64,000 nt of DNA from Pleurodeles waltl (taxonomy: Eukaryota > Chordata > Amphibia > Caudata > Salamandridae), in assembly GCF_031143425.1 (NCBI RefSeq), contig NC_090448.1, forward strand, positions 531,358,313 through 531,422,312, given 5' to 3'. Below the pieces are notes generated by a model. The model saw only the letters and a list, made by a program, of their open reading frames with translations, was not told the DNA's origin and did no database searches. Shown one piece after another: positions 43,245-55,375 of the stretch; within the stretch, counting starts at the first letter, position 1; each line of letters begins with the position of its first letter. The position numbers and the translations under genes were made by a program.

Positions 43245-45460
43245 CTTGCGTCTACACTGCCATTTGGTGCAACTCTTTGGCTGCCTTCTTGTATTGGAGT
43301 AGGATTTTGTTCTTCAGTGGCTGCTTCTCTGGCTTGGGTGTCTCCTCATATCTTGCCCCCCAAGTTATGGGTGGTAGTTCAGTGTTCAAGACACCTCCTC
43401 TAGCAACAACCTATTGTCTTCTTTGGTGTGCACACAGAGCTATTACCAACATTTCCAAATCTGTTGCAAACTCCTATTGTTATACGAACAACAGTGATCT
43501 GCTGCTGTATGCAGGGTCATACCTGTATTTTTGTAGCACTGGTCACAGTTAAAGAAGGCTTGCCAAATCATTTGTCATTTTCAGCTTCAAAATCCTCAGT
43601 CAAAATTTCTGATTGAGGTCTGATCACGGAATTTTCTCTTGTACGCTCTGTCATCATCATCCTGGGGATTCTTGTTAGCCACGGTAATGAATGGTGATGG
43701 ATGACACTGGATTCCACCTAGAAAGTTTTAGCAGTGCTTACATTCTGTGGCCTCCTGCACTCTTACAAGCTAATTTCCTCAATTGATTATGTGATTACTA
43801 TTAGATAGAGCATCAATGCCAGTATGTGAATGACACTCATTTCTAATTGCAAATCGGTAATCTTAAAGAATCAATTCTAAGATTTCATTATTTAAGGCTA
43901 TGTGTCGTTGTCTGTAGCATTTCGAGATTTCTTATTAGTGAATCTTACAAACCTGATAGAGCACTCTCACCAATAGGTTATGTTTATCGATGTTATTGAG
44001 CAGTAATTGACCTACTGATATCAGAGAGCAAATAGATGAGTCAGGCAGGACTGTTCTGAGAGATGGTATGCTGTAAATATCAGACATGTATGAACTGTGC
44101 TCCTTTGTTTAACCACCATTTATTGAAGTTACTTGTTGGCACACAAAACATGATTGGTTTCCCTCAAATGGCAGAACTGGCTACCGCTGTATTTCGTTTT
44201 TTTGCTCAACAAACAGGAGCATTTCTGCTTCATGATGTAATAGAGATATTCCTTGGCAACAGATGGTTTGGTTTCGCAAGAAGCAAGAAGAATCCTGGAA
44301 ACAAAGCAAGTGGTGGTCTTATTTTTGCCAGGACAATTAAATAATCTGAAGTTACAGTCCTGTAGGTGAACATCTCATCTCTCCTTTCTCACGAACATCT
44401 TGATCTTCAGATGACCAAACACAGTAAGCAGAGCCTTGAGATCAATAATGATGAATGACTTGCATACCCAAACAGTTGAACATTCTCATATTTCCATAAC
44501 ACCACATGGCTTTCCTTTCCTGCCTTTGTGTGTGTGTAGGATTGCTCAGGGTTGATTTTATAAGCTTGGTCCCCATAACACCATGGATTGTGAGGGTACA
44601 GGTTGCATACACTATTATTCGATCCGGGGCTTCTGGATTAGTTTATTTTTGAACTAGGAGCGTACCTACACCAACAGAATGCAAATCCACTTCAATCTCC
44701 ATGCTTAAGGAGGGGTTGAAATAGGTCATATTCTTTGGCCTTGTGATTTTGGCAAAGTGTGTCTTAAACTAGTTAACATTCTATGAACCATTTAAAACTA
44801 ACCCATTTTTTGTGCGTTGACTGTGGCGATATCAGGAATGCATCAAGCACAGTAAATGTCAAACCCAAGCAGCTGATGCATTGTCAGGTGGGGGAGCAGA
44901 CATGATAGCTAAACGAAAAGTGGTGACCTTAGAATTTTGGGAAAGGTTTTCCAAAATGACCTATTTTTCTTATTGGCTGATGAGTTTGTATCACATAACA
45001 CTACGGATTTTGATGAATACCTCGTCACGTTCTTCCTTCAATTCTCCAAAGACTAGTATGTTGTATATGTACTTGACAATACAGATTGCATTGTAGGACA
45101 TGACAAGTTTCTTTTTTAAAGACTTCCGTGTCTGAGGAAATTCAATAAACTGAGGCATTTAAAGAGGAAAAGATCACAGTGAGTAACAAAATTGGTGATA
45201 TTTTGTAACTTTTCTTCCTGTTTTAGTTGATGGCAACCTTGTAAAAGTCCAGGATGTCATATCTTGGATTCACACTGCTATGTGTTGTTCATGGTGGATG
45301 ACCACAGTCAATCAGCACAAATAATTGCATATATGAATCTTGCCCCAGCATGACATTTGGTACTAGAACAATGGGGATATTCAAGGCATGCGCTCATCTA
45401 CAGGTTGAACAATATCCTGCATGAGAAGATTATTAAGTTCATCTTCATTTTATTTTTGAA
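43245..45460. other. Unassigned flank with a possible degenerate gypsy-like RT (minus)
   Basis: Most of this stretch has no gene I can support. On minus, 45070-45000 translates as AICIVKYIYNILVFGELKEE, which looks like an RT catalytic block with Y-x-D-D decayed to YIYN, followed by the usual acidic stretch. IPIVLVP at about 45355-45380 would be an upstream RT block. The spacing of about 100 codons fits, but the sequence is otherwise eroded. Confidence 0.35.
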
Positions 45461-45464
45461 TCAG

Positions 45465-46150
45465 CCCACAGCCCCCTCCACCAAAAATTCACACCAGGCC
45501 TTAGGGGTTGGCATCCCCAGGGCCAGAATCAGCCCAGAAGTGGGGGACACAAGCATCCCTTCCCCTTTTATTTAAAAGAGTGGGCCTGGGGGAGGGGGCC
45601 CCAGGGCCTATGAAGGCTTGAGGAGGGGCCAACACGGCCCTCCACCCCTTAATTTTAATAAGTCGCCCTGGGGAATGGGGTCCCTGAGGCCAAGAACGGC
45701 TCAAGGAGGGTGGTCATGCAGCCCCCCACCGCATCTTAAAAAATGCATGGTCTTGGGGGATGGGTTCCCCAGGGCCTAAAGAGGCTTGGAGTGGGGGCTC
45801 CATGGCCCCACTCCTCCTTTATTTTCAGAAATGACCCCAGAGGAAGGGGTAGTCAGGGCCTAACAAGGCTTATGGATGGGGATGCATAGCCCCTCCCCTT
45901 TATTTAAATTATTGACCCCAGAGTATGAGGTCCCTGGGGCCGACAATGGGTCAGGGAGGGAGCCTGCATGGCCCCTCCCCCTTTTTTTAGAATTGGCCCT
46001 GGAGAATGACATCACCAGGGCCTAACAAGGCCAGTAGAGGGGACTATGCAGCCTTCCTCCACTTTAATTAACTAACAATCAGCTTTGGGGGATGGGGTCA
46101 CCATGGCCAGGCCTCCAGCCAGCCCCCCACTGCACACTGCCAAAGGCCTG
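45465..46150. repeat. Degenerate ~84-bp tandem array (about 8 units)
   Basis: The phrase CCCAGGGCC with variants recurs at about 45517, 45600, 45682, 45768, 45854, 45930, 46013 and 46099. Each is followed by an AAGGCTTG-like phrase and a CCCCTCCCCTTTATTT-like phrase. The same unit reappears at 52200-53800. Confidence 0.75.
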
Positions 46151-47739
46151 GTACGGCGGAGGTTGCATTTACATATAGTAATTAAGTATTTCTTTACGTT
46201 AAAAAAACCCTGGAAGTTCACTGAAAAAAACACAAAGGTTAAAGTAACGTTATAGCTAGGTGTAATAAATAGATTGTTTTTTTTTAAACTTAGAAATTTA
46301 CTGGAAAATCAAATTTGTCAGAGACAACATTCACAAAAAAAGCACAGAAATTCACCAGGTATAGTTAGCAGTACTAACTATACTTTGCACACCGTCATGC
46401 ACTGCTTATGACCTCACATATGACATCATTCATGACATATACTTTGACATCATTTATAACATCACTGATGACATCTCAAATGACATCATTGATGATATCA
46501 TGGATGACATCATCCAAACTTCTTTTATACACATTGCTTTGTAAACAGGTACACCATTAGAGCTATGAAAGTAAATGCAAAATAGATTAGAATAATATGA
46601 AACATATTTACTGCTGTCATACACACAACCCCCATAGGTAAAGCAAGCTTGTGTTATTTGGAACATTTACCTTATGCCATACACTTCATAGGGAGACACA
46701 TTTCATGTTAACTATGAACCACAGATGAAATAGAAATCTATTCTGCACACTGTGTGCAATCTGCATACAACTGTTCAGGGAAAAACAAGTTTCCCCAGAT
46801 ACTGAAGTCCTGTTAAATAACAAATGCCTTAATACGCTTCTTTACCTGTATCAAACCTCTGACACTCACGACCTACATTGAGAAATTAATTTGATATTAG
46901 TAGAAAAGAGGGTACCGTAAACAGTGCTTATTCCATGGAGAGTGTTTTCTCTGTACCAAACTGTTTGCAGACAGTGAAACTCTCCTGATCAGTGCACTGC
47001 AGAATATTAAAAAGTATCTACTAAGCACACTGTACACTCTTTGCAGAACTTGTCCAACAGAGACTATTCCCTTAAAATGAGGTCTGAAGGTGCTAAAGAT
47101 CATACTAGCCACAGCCTTCGTACTGTGGTGAAAACCTTACAGATACCCATCTTCTAAAGTAAGACAAGGACATAGCTTAATACCTGGTGCACACAGTCTT
47201 CTATGTTACACAGAAATTGTCATGCTGAGACATTTCTGTTTAATAACTCAAGGATGCTTACAATACTTAGTATGTTGTATGTAGAATCTTTGACCTGTTG
47301 TAAACTTTTTCTACAGGGCCTAAATACTTGTATGGAACATAATGGACACTAGTTGTCAACTGTCACTTGCACACTCGGGCACTCTTCGATATAAGCATTT
47401 ATAATGTTTTTATTACCTCAACACACATATGATGCATTAGTTATACATGTGTTTTGCAAACAATCACACCCTTTAGTTGGACCCTGACTGTACTTAAATA
47501 GGTGATGTCATAAGTGAGGACATAAGTGCTGCTAACTATAACTGGTAACTTTTGGTGTTTTTTTAGTCCAAAACTTTAAAGTTGTCACTGACAAATTCAC
47601 CTAACTATAACATTACTTTAACCTTTGGTTCTTCATTGAATTTCTAAGGTTTTTTAAAAAACAGAACTTTTTATCAGAGCTAACTGTAACATTACTTTAA
47701 GCTTTGTTTTTTCGGTGAATACACACATGCACAAATTTC
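46151..47739. repeat. Inverted-repeat (foldback-like) segment
   Basis: AAAGGTTAAAGTAACGTTATAG with its TTTACGTTAAAAAAACC neighbour (46188-46262) is echoed in reverse complement at 47585-47660 (ACTATAACATTACTTTAACC, AATTTCTAAGG). The same motifs follow the second 84-bp array at 54120-55110. Between the arms, 46390-46515 holds clustered TGACATCAT variants. No gene recognised in the middle. Confidence 0.55.
46390..46515. repeat. Cluster of TGACATCAT-like short repeats
   Basis: About eight spaced copies of GACATCA or close variants in 125 bases, irregularly phased. TGACATCA resembles ATF/CRE-type sites, but no function is shown. Confidence 0.6.
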
Positions 47740-49377
47740 TAAAGCCTCTATGCCCTTTCTCCCCCACAAATCTACCATCCCTGAACCATAAAATCATGCA
47801 CTTTCCCATACCCAATTTTTGAGCCCTAAAAACCCCTTTGTACACCTAAATCCAAAGCTTTACGTACCCCTTATAACACCTCAGAACACCCAACCGCTAC
47901 CCCACCCTAAGCCCTAAAAAAACTCACCATCCTCAGACACCTGGGGCCATATTTATACTTTTTGACGCAAAACTGCGCTAACGCAGTTTTGCGTCAAAAA
48001 AATTAGCGCCGGCTAACGCCATTCTGAAGCGCCATGCGAGCGTCGTATTTAATCAATGACGTTAGCCAGCGTTAGCCGCCGGCGCTGCCTGGTGTGCGTG
48101 GAAAAAAACGACGTACAGCAGGCAGCGCCAGCGTAGGGGGATATGGAGCTTGGGCGGCAAAAAATGGGGCAAGTCAGGTTGAGGCAAATTTTTCGCCTCA
48201 ACCCGATTTGCGCCATTTTTTCCGACTCCCAACCCCCATAGAAATGACTCCTGTCTTAGCAAAGACAGGAGTCATGCCCCCTTGCCCAATGGCCATGCCC
48301 AGGGGACTTATGTCCCCTGGGCATGGTCATTGGGCATAGTGGCATGTAGGGGGGCACAAATCAGGCCCCCCTATGCCACAAAAAAAAATAAAAAAAATGA
48401 CTTACCTGAACTTACCTTAATGTCCCTGGGATGGGTCCCTCCAGCCTTGGGTGTCCTCCTGGGGTGGGCAAGGGTGACAGGGGGTGTCCCTGGGGGCATG
48501 GGAGGGCACCTCTGGGCTCCTTCAGAGCCCACAGGTCCCTTAACGCCTGCCTTTTCCAGGTGCTAAAAAACAGAGCAAAAGCGGCCGTACGTCATTTTTT
48601 TTGACCCGCCCACTCCCGGGCGTGAATTTTGCCCGGGAGTGTAAATACGGCGCACATGCCTCGGAGTCAATTTTTTAGACGGGAACGCCTACCTTGCATA
48701 TCATTAACGCAAAGTAGGTGTCCACGCTAAAAAATGACGCAAACTCCATGGACTTTGGCGCTAGACGCGTCTAACGCCAAAGTATAAATATGGAGTTAGT
48801 TTTGCGTCGGAATTGCGTCAAAAAAACTGACGCAATTCCGGCACAAACGGAGTATAAATATGCCCCCTGGTATCCATGACCGAAAAGAACAGCTTATCAC
48901 CCTAAACGTCTCATCCCTCTACTCTAAAAAAACCCTTTCTATATCTAAACTCCACCCATCCCTGAATCCCTAAAACCCCTCACACCCTAAACTTCACCCC
49001 ATCCTGAACTCTAAAAACTCTTTACCACCCCCACTGCTACCCATTTGTGAACCTTAAAACCCTCACCAGCTCTGAATGCTGTTCATCTGGAAACCCTGAA
49101 GCCCTCAACACCCCTATACTCTGCCCATTCCTGAAACCTAGAAACTCATCTGTTAACTCTCAAACCCCTCACCATTCCTATACTCCACCGATCTATAAAC
49201 CATAAAAAACCCTTTCTATGCCCAAGCTCCAATTATTACTGACCCAAAAAAATCCTCATCACCCTAAACATTACCCATCCCAGTACCTAAAAACCCCACG
49301 GTTGGCCTAAACTCCACTCAAATTTAATGTAATATTGTTTTTTTTTTCCGTAAACCTATTTTTCCTGTAAAAGGTTT
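47740..49377. repeat. Degenerate CCCTAAA-rich minisatellite, split by MITE-3
   Basis: Both sides of MITE-3 (47740-47943 and 48867-49330) consist of variants of a unit of roughly 40-50 bases containing CCCTAAAA, CTCACCACCC and CTCCACCCATCCCTGAA. The MITE lies inside the array. 49331-49377 is short T-rich flank. Confidence 0.65.
47944..48866. mobile_element. MITE-3, 923 bp, TTGACGCAAAA-type, hairpin-rich
   Basis: Ends GGGCCATATTTATACT and AGTATAAATATGCCCC are inverted repeats with one mismatch; CTG flanks both sides (47941-47943, 48867-48869). Perfect hairpins: arms 47959-47977/47982-48000 (19 bp, loop CTAA), 48244-48257/48262-48275 (14 bp, loop AGCA), and a longer imperfect one at about 48285-48330. 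No coding capacity. Probably a non-autonomous Harbinger-like element, though the CTG duplication is unlike the usual TWA. Confidence 0.82.
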
Positions 49378-51431
49378 TGTTAGACCTGACAGCCTTAGGG
49401 TAGTCACCCCTAACCTTTTGCCTTCCTCCCTCCACTTGTTGACCTGTTTTTGCTGGTTTTAGGGCTCTGCACACTTTACCACTGCTAACCAGTGCTAAAG
49501 TGCATATGCTCTCTCCCTTAAAACATGATGACATTGGATCATACCCAATTGGCTTATTTAATTTACTTATAAGTCCCTGGTAAAGTGCATTATATGTGCC
49601 CACGGCCTGTAGATTAAATGCTAATAGTGGGCCTGCAGCACTGATTGTGCCACCAACTTAAGTACTTAAGTAGCCCCTTAACCATGTCCCAGGCCTGCCA
49701 TTGCAAGGCCTATGTGTGCAGTTTCACTGCCAATTCGACTTGGCATTTAAAAGTACTTGCCAAGCCTAAACCTCCCCTTTTTCTACATATAAGTCACTCC
49801 TAAGGTAGACCCTAGGTAACCCATAGGGCAGGATGCTGTGTAGAAAAAAGGCAGGACATGTACCTGTGTATTTTACATGTCCTGGTAGTGTAAAACTCCT
49901 AAATTCATTTTGCACTGCTTTGAGGCCTGCTCCTTTCATAGGCTAACATTAGGGCTACCCTCATATACCGTTTGAGTGGTAGCTTCTGATCTGAAAGGAG
50001 TAACAAGGTCATATTTAATATGGCTAGAATGGTAATACAAAATCCTGCTGCCTGGTGAAGTTGGATTTAATATTGCTATTTTAGAAATGCCACTTTTAGA
50101 AAGTGAGCATTTCTCTGCACTTAAATCCTTCTGTGCCTTACAATCCATGTCTGGCTAGGTTTAGTTGACAGCTCCCTTGTGAATTCACTGAGACAAACCC
50201 CAAACACAGGATGCTCAGTCACACTTGCATACATCTGCATATTGAATGGGTCTTCCTGGGCTTGGAGGGTGGAGGGCCTGACACTTACATGTCAAAGAAC
50301 AGTAGCCTGCCCTCACACAAAGGATTGCCACACCACCTACTGGGACCCTGGCAGACAGGAAAGAACTAAAGGGGGACCTTGTGCACTTCTAAGCCACTCT
50401 TTGAAGTCCCCCTCACTTCAAAGGCACATTTGGGTATTTAAACAGGGCCTCTGCCCCGACCAACTCAGACACTTCTGGGCAAGATACCACTGGAGAACAA
50501 ACCCTGAACCAGAACCTGCACCCTGCCAAGAAGAACTGCCTGGCTGCCCAAAGGACTCACCTGACTGCTTTCTGAGAAGGACTGCTGCCTTGCTGTTGCC
50601 CTGCTGCCTTGCTGCTCTCTGGCTGGGCTAAGAAGTGCTCTCCAAGGGCTTGGATAGAGCTTGCCTCCTGTTCCCTGAAGTCTCAGGACCAAAAATACTT
50701 CATTCCTGCAAGAAGAACTGGGATGCAGAAAAAACGACACACAGCCTGCCAGAACCGACGCACAGTCTGCATCGCGGTGAGGAAATCACTGCACACTGAA
50801 CCGGAACAACCCAGCCTGACTTCACAAGGAGAAGATTGATGCAGCACCAGCGTAGCGACCGGAAATTCCACACACGGGCCACTGGATGGACGCAAAGCCG
50901 CGCCAGAACGATGCAGCCCGACTTCCTGAGAGGAATTGATGAAGCACCTGCTGTGCGGTAGAAGTTTCCATGCAACGCTCACCGGATTGACGCAGCCCCT
51001 GTGACTTCGTCCTGCCAGCACCGTATTTCAATGCATCGTCCATCACATCGCCTGTGACGCACACCTCCCCGTTTACCACGCATCTCCTGCTCTGCAGTCC
51101 CTGCAAACCACTGCCGGAGACATTTGTTGCTTTTAAGAGACTACAGATACTATATAATTTTTACAGTGATATTACAAAATATACTTATTGCATCTTAATC
51201 GTTTTGACCTGCGTGGTGTATTTCTGTGGTGTTCTACTGTGTTATTGAATGATTGATTGCACAAATACTCTACACATTGCCTTCTAAATTAAGCAGGACT
51301 GCTCAGTGCCAAGCTACCAGAGGGTGGGCACAGGATAACTTGGATTGTGTGTGACTTACCCTGACTAGACTGAGGGTCCTTGCTTAGACAGGAAGTAACC
51401 TGACTGCCAACCAAAGACCCCATTTCTAATA
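49378..51431 (+). mobile_element. Solo LTR, 2054 bp, target duplication GGTTT
   Basis: Begins TGTTAGACCTGACAG at 49378 and ends CATTTCTAATA at 51431. GGTTT flanks both sides (49373-49377, 51432-51436), which fixes the ends. The terminal base pair is TA where CA is expected, a point change. TATA-like GTATTTAAACAGG lies at about 50434, followed by GC-rich leader-like sequence, as in the other long LTRs here. No internal region, so it arose by LTR-LTR recombination. Short frames inside are not coding. Confidence 0.85.
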
Positions 51432-52199
51432 GGTTTCCTTTAATTTTTTATTTTTTTGTATTTCCTTAAAATTGTCTTGGTCCATGATTTGGGTTCCTCC
51501 AATATGGTTTCTCAGAATTCATTTTCCATTATTTCACACAAATCACTGTGTACCCATAGGAAATGCTTTCTTGTGTTGCTAATAACTTTGACCCCATTTG
51601 ATGAATCTCCACTGAAATCTTTTACCTAGTTTGTACACAGAATTTTTCAGGATGATCCGTCAAGCAGGGGCTGAGAAGAAAGGGGGGAGTAACAAAACAC
51701 ATTTTCTCCATTCATTTTCCCATAGCAAATTTAGGCTCAGCTACTGCGTAAATCTCTGAACGGATTTACACATAATTTGGCAGAAATTAAGATATAGGTC
51801 CGGAAAGAATACTTTTCATGTTTTGGTGTAAATCCGTTCAGTAGTTTTTAAGTAATTAATGTTCAAAAGCTTTGTATATCTAGGGATGCAGAAGCTTAGT
51901 GGATTCCAACAGATCTCAAACTGAGATCTGATTGGCTGGCACCACCTCAACCAGGAAGTGGTGGCAGCCCTCTTAGGGCTCAGGACTTGCTCCTGAGTCC
52001 TTACAAAAACACAGAATGGACAAAAGGGTCAGGGTAGGAACACCCTGACTCCCTAGTCATGGTGGTGGGTCCCTAAGGGACCCTGCCTGTGGCCATAAAA
52101 TGTTAGTTTTTTAAAAATGTTGCTGCAAATTCATGGAGGATCTGCAAATCTGAGGCAAATTTTAAAAAAACAAGAACAATCGCCGGTGCTTGTTTTAAA
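51432..52199 (+). repeat. Dispersed repeat copy (about 51700-51890) in otherwise plain DNA
   Basis: 51720-51890 carries phrases such as GGTGTAAATCCGTTCAGTAGTTTTTAAG (in part) that recur, inverted, at about 56880-57030. The rest shows no gene. Confidence 0.5.
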
Positions 52200-53800
52200 C
52201 CCCCCCAGGGTGGGCCATGTTCAGCAGAGAAACATATTTATGTTTAGGGAGAGGAGGGCATGCATGGCCCCTATCTCCAGGTCGATTTTGGCCCTGGCGA
52301 CCCCTCTCCCCTTGCTGTTTTCGCCGGGGGATATCATTCCCCGGGGCCTGGCCATGTAGCGAAGGGGGCAGTGTTGCGAAGGGGCACCTTGCCCCTTCCC
52401 TGGTCCAATTTTGGTCCCAGGAACCCCATCCCTTGGGGCTTGGCTGTGTAGTAAAGGGGGAGGGGGCATGCAGCAACCCTCTCCAAGCTGTTTTCAGCCC
52501 GAGGACCCCAGCTTCGTGGCCCAGATGTGTAGTAAAGGGGGGCACACAGCCTCTTCGCAAAGCAGCGTCCTGCCCCCAGTACCCCATCCCCAGAAATTCA
52601 GCCGCATATGTAAAGGCCCCCCTGGGCTTGCCCATATGCTGTACTCTGGGATGTCAACCATCGGGACATAGAGGTTTCCCTGCCTGCACTGGTGCGGGCA
52701 GGGAAACCTGTGTTTGCTGTCACTTGGTGGAAGCAAGTACAAATCTCCCACCAAGTGGGAGCAAACACCAAGTCAGCTCCTAGTGGGTGGGAACTTGAGA
52801 AATGCTTCTGCCTGCTGGGAGTGGACTTGAGATCTGTTTCCTGATTCAAAGTGATGCAAGCAGGGAAGCAGATCTAGATATTGCTCCTGCCCACAGGGAA
52901 CTGCATTTTTGGCTGTTCTATCCAGGTGGGAGCAATGCTGGCCCCTGCTGGATATGGGGAGCTACCTGGGGTCATGTAGGCTTTGGGGTCCCCCTTGTGC
53001 CCCCCAAACAAAAGTGTGGTGGGTGTCCGGAGTGGGCACCAGGGCACCCACCTGTTGTTGGCTTAGCCCTAGGGGATGGGGTCCTCGGGCCAAAATCATC
53101 CCTGATGGGGGGGCATGTGCCCCCTCCCCCTTCAGATATATGGCCGGGCCCCAGGGCATGTGGCATCAGGACAAAATCAGCCCAGAGAGGTGGCCATGCC
53201 CCTCTCTTCCCATTCACATATGATGATGGGCCGAAGGGATGTGGTCCCTGTACCAAAATCAGCCCGGTAGGGGGCCGCAAGCTCCCCCAAATATAGTGCT
53301 GGACCCCAGGGGATAGGGTCACTGGGGCAAAAAGCAGCCTGGGGCGGGGGCCCCATGCTCCTCCCCCTATAACATGCATTGGACCTCAGTGGATGGGGTC
53401 CCTGGGCATGTGCCATCCTCTCCCTAAACATTTGCAGCTAGGCCCCAGAGGCTGGGGTCCCTAGGGCCAGCATCATCCCAGGGAGGAGGACTGTGTGCCC
53501 ATTATCCCCTTAAATATGTTGCCAAGCTCCAGGGAATGGGGCCAAAAGCGTCCCAGGGAGGGGGGGGGGCAGTGTCCCCCCTGAAAAACACACTGGGTCT
53601 AGGTGGATAGGTTCCCCGGGGCCAAAAACTGGACCATGCTCTGGGGGATGGGATCCCTGTTGCCGAAATTGCCCCGGAGAGAGCAAGCTGTGTGTCTCCC
53701 TCTCCTTAAATTTCGTTAGTGGCACTAGGGGATGGTGTCCCCAGAACCATGATAGGTTTGCGTAGGGGGCCTTGTGCCCACTCCTCTTTAAAAAAAGACC
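52200..53800. repeat. Second array of the ~84-bp unit, with an unrelated block inside
   Basis: Two runs (52200-52630 and 52960-53790) repeat the same GGGGTCCC...GGGCC, AAATCAGCCC and CCCTCCCC phrases as 45465-46150. The block at 52650-52950 instead repeats a GTGGGAGCAA/AGCAGGGAAAC theme. The many 80-190-codon frames over this stretch on both strands arise from the repeats. Confidence 0.7.
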
Positions 53801-54508
53801 ATAGGGTCCCCAGGGCCAGGCCCTGATGCCAACTTGCCTGCCGGACATAGCCACATTCCATGCATGTTGTGGGGTTGGTTGCATTTGGTGGTTGGCCACA
53901 GGGCCTGTCCACAGGCCTGGCCTTGTGGCCAACCCACTCCCTCTGCAAATGGCCAAAGTCTGTGCATGAAGGGGGTTGGCTGCAGCCAGGCTCTTTGGCC
54001 AACCCCTGCCATGCATGACCAAACACCCTACGCATCATGGGGGTGGCTGCCTGCAGCCAACACCCTGCCACACACACAGCCGGAGGCTATGTGCAGTAGT
54101 GGCTAGATTAGCATATGATAATTAAATATTACTTTACGTTAAAAAAAAAACCTAGAAATTCACTGAAAAACACAAAGGTTAACGTTAGGTGAAATGTTCA
54201 GTTCTAAACTCTAGAAACCACTGAAATTCACCAGTTACAGTTAGGGTTATCTTAGGTTACTATAATTCATGCCCTAAGGCAGCTATAACTCACACCCTTG
54301 CCATGCATTACTAATTAACTTACATATTACATCACTCAGGACATTTTCTTTGACATCAGTGATAATATCGGTGTGCATAGAGTGGGTGAAAGTTATAGTT
54401 ACCTTATGGCACAAGTTAGTTATATTTAATTGAGATAACTGGTGAATTTAAAAATGAACATTTTACCTAACTACAACGTTACTTTAACCTTTGTTTTTTT
54501 CTGTAAAG
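53801..54508. repeat. GC-rich duplicated phrases, then inverted-repeat flank
   Basis: 53815-54095 has repeated GGTTGGC(TG)CA and TGTGCATG phrases. 54105-54250 matches 46150-46260 (TTTACGTTAAAAAAA, ACACAAAGGTTAA). No gene. Confidence 0.5.
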
Positions 54509-54601
<93 letters not shown>

Positions 54602-54618
54602 TCTGTCTATCTATCTAT
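54509..54618. repeat. (TCTA)n microsatellite with TCTG interruptions
   Basis: About 27 tetranucleotide units, mostly ATCT, with a short GTCT run in the middle. The Ile/Tyr/Leu/Ser frames across it are artefacts. Confidence 0.97.
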
Positions 54619-55375
54619 ATTCACTGAAAAAAATGAAGGTTGCAGGGACATTATAGTTAGGCTCACATTTTAAATGTACAAAACCATAGACTTGCACAAG
54701 TTATTTTAAGTTACTACAACTCGCTGCCTAAGGTAACTATTACTCACGCCCCCGCCATGCACAGTATTTACTTCAATAATTTGACTGCTAATGTTAAATT
54801 GATTTTTTTATTGACAGTTTAAAAGTTGTCATGGGTGCTGTAATATCTGGGGTAATTATCAGTGCATGGCGAGGGCGTGAGTTATAGTTAGGTCGTGTGT
54901 TATAGTTACTTGAAATAACTCCCACTATAACTGCTGAATTTCTCTGGTTTTGTGTGAGGAGATTCAGAACCTAACTATAACATCCCTGTAACCTTTAGTT
55001 TTCTAAGTGAATTTCTATGTTTTTTTTATTCTATTTCCTAACTGTAATATCACTGTAACCTTTTTTTTTCAGTGAATTTGTTAATGTTTTTTTTCTTGTA
55101 AAATAATTTTCATTATTATCCGTTAAATCCAATTGAGATGTCATTAGTGATGTCACTGACTAGGTCATGAGTGATGTAATATGTGAGATCATAAGCAGTG
55201 CATTGTGGGGGCGTCAGTTATAGTTAGCTCAGGTTACTATCAATGCTGAATTTCACTGGTTTTGACTATCAAAATGTGAGCCTAACTATAACGTTCCTGT
55301 AACTTGGTTTTTTAAGTGAATTTCCAAGATTTTTTAATTTTATTTCCTAACTGTAACAACTAACCTTTAACAGTG
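54619..55375. repeat. Repeated CCTAACTATAAC...TAACCTTT motifs
   Basis: Blocks such as CTAACTATAACATCCCTGTAACC occur in both orientations four or five times, matching 46151-47739. No gene. Confidence 0.55.

Noticed and set aside
44840..44930. Plus-strand RNase H end (AADALSGGG)
   Set aside because: Only a handful of residues match, and the better RT-like evidence nearby is on the other strand; likely chance.
47740..49330. Interstitial telomeric repeat (CCCTAA)n
   Set aside because: CCCTAAA occurs once per longer degenerate unit of about 40-50 bases, not as a hexamer array.
52195..53431. Several 80-190-codon proteins on both strands
   Set aside because: All lie in the ~84-bp GC-rich array, with no motifs and equal openness on both strands.
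54442..54673. Ile/Tyr/Leu/Ser repeat peptides
   Set aside because: Translation of the (TCTA)n microsatellite.
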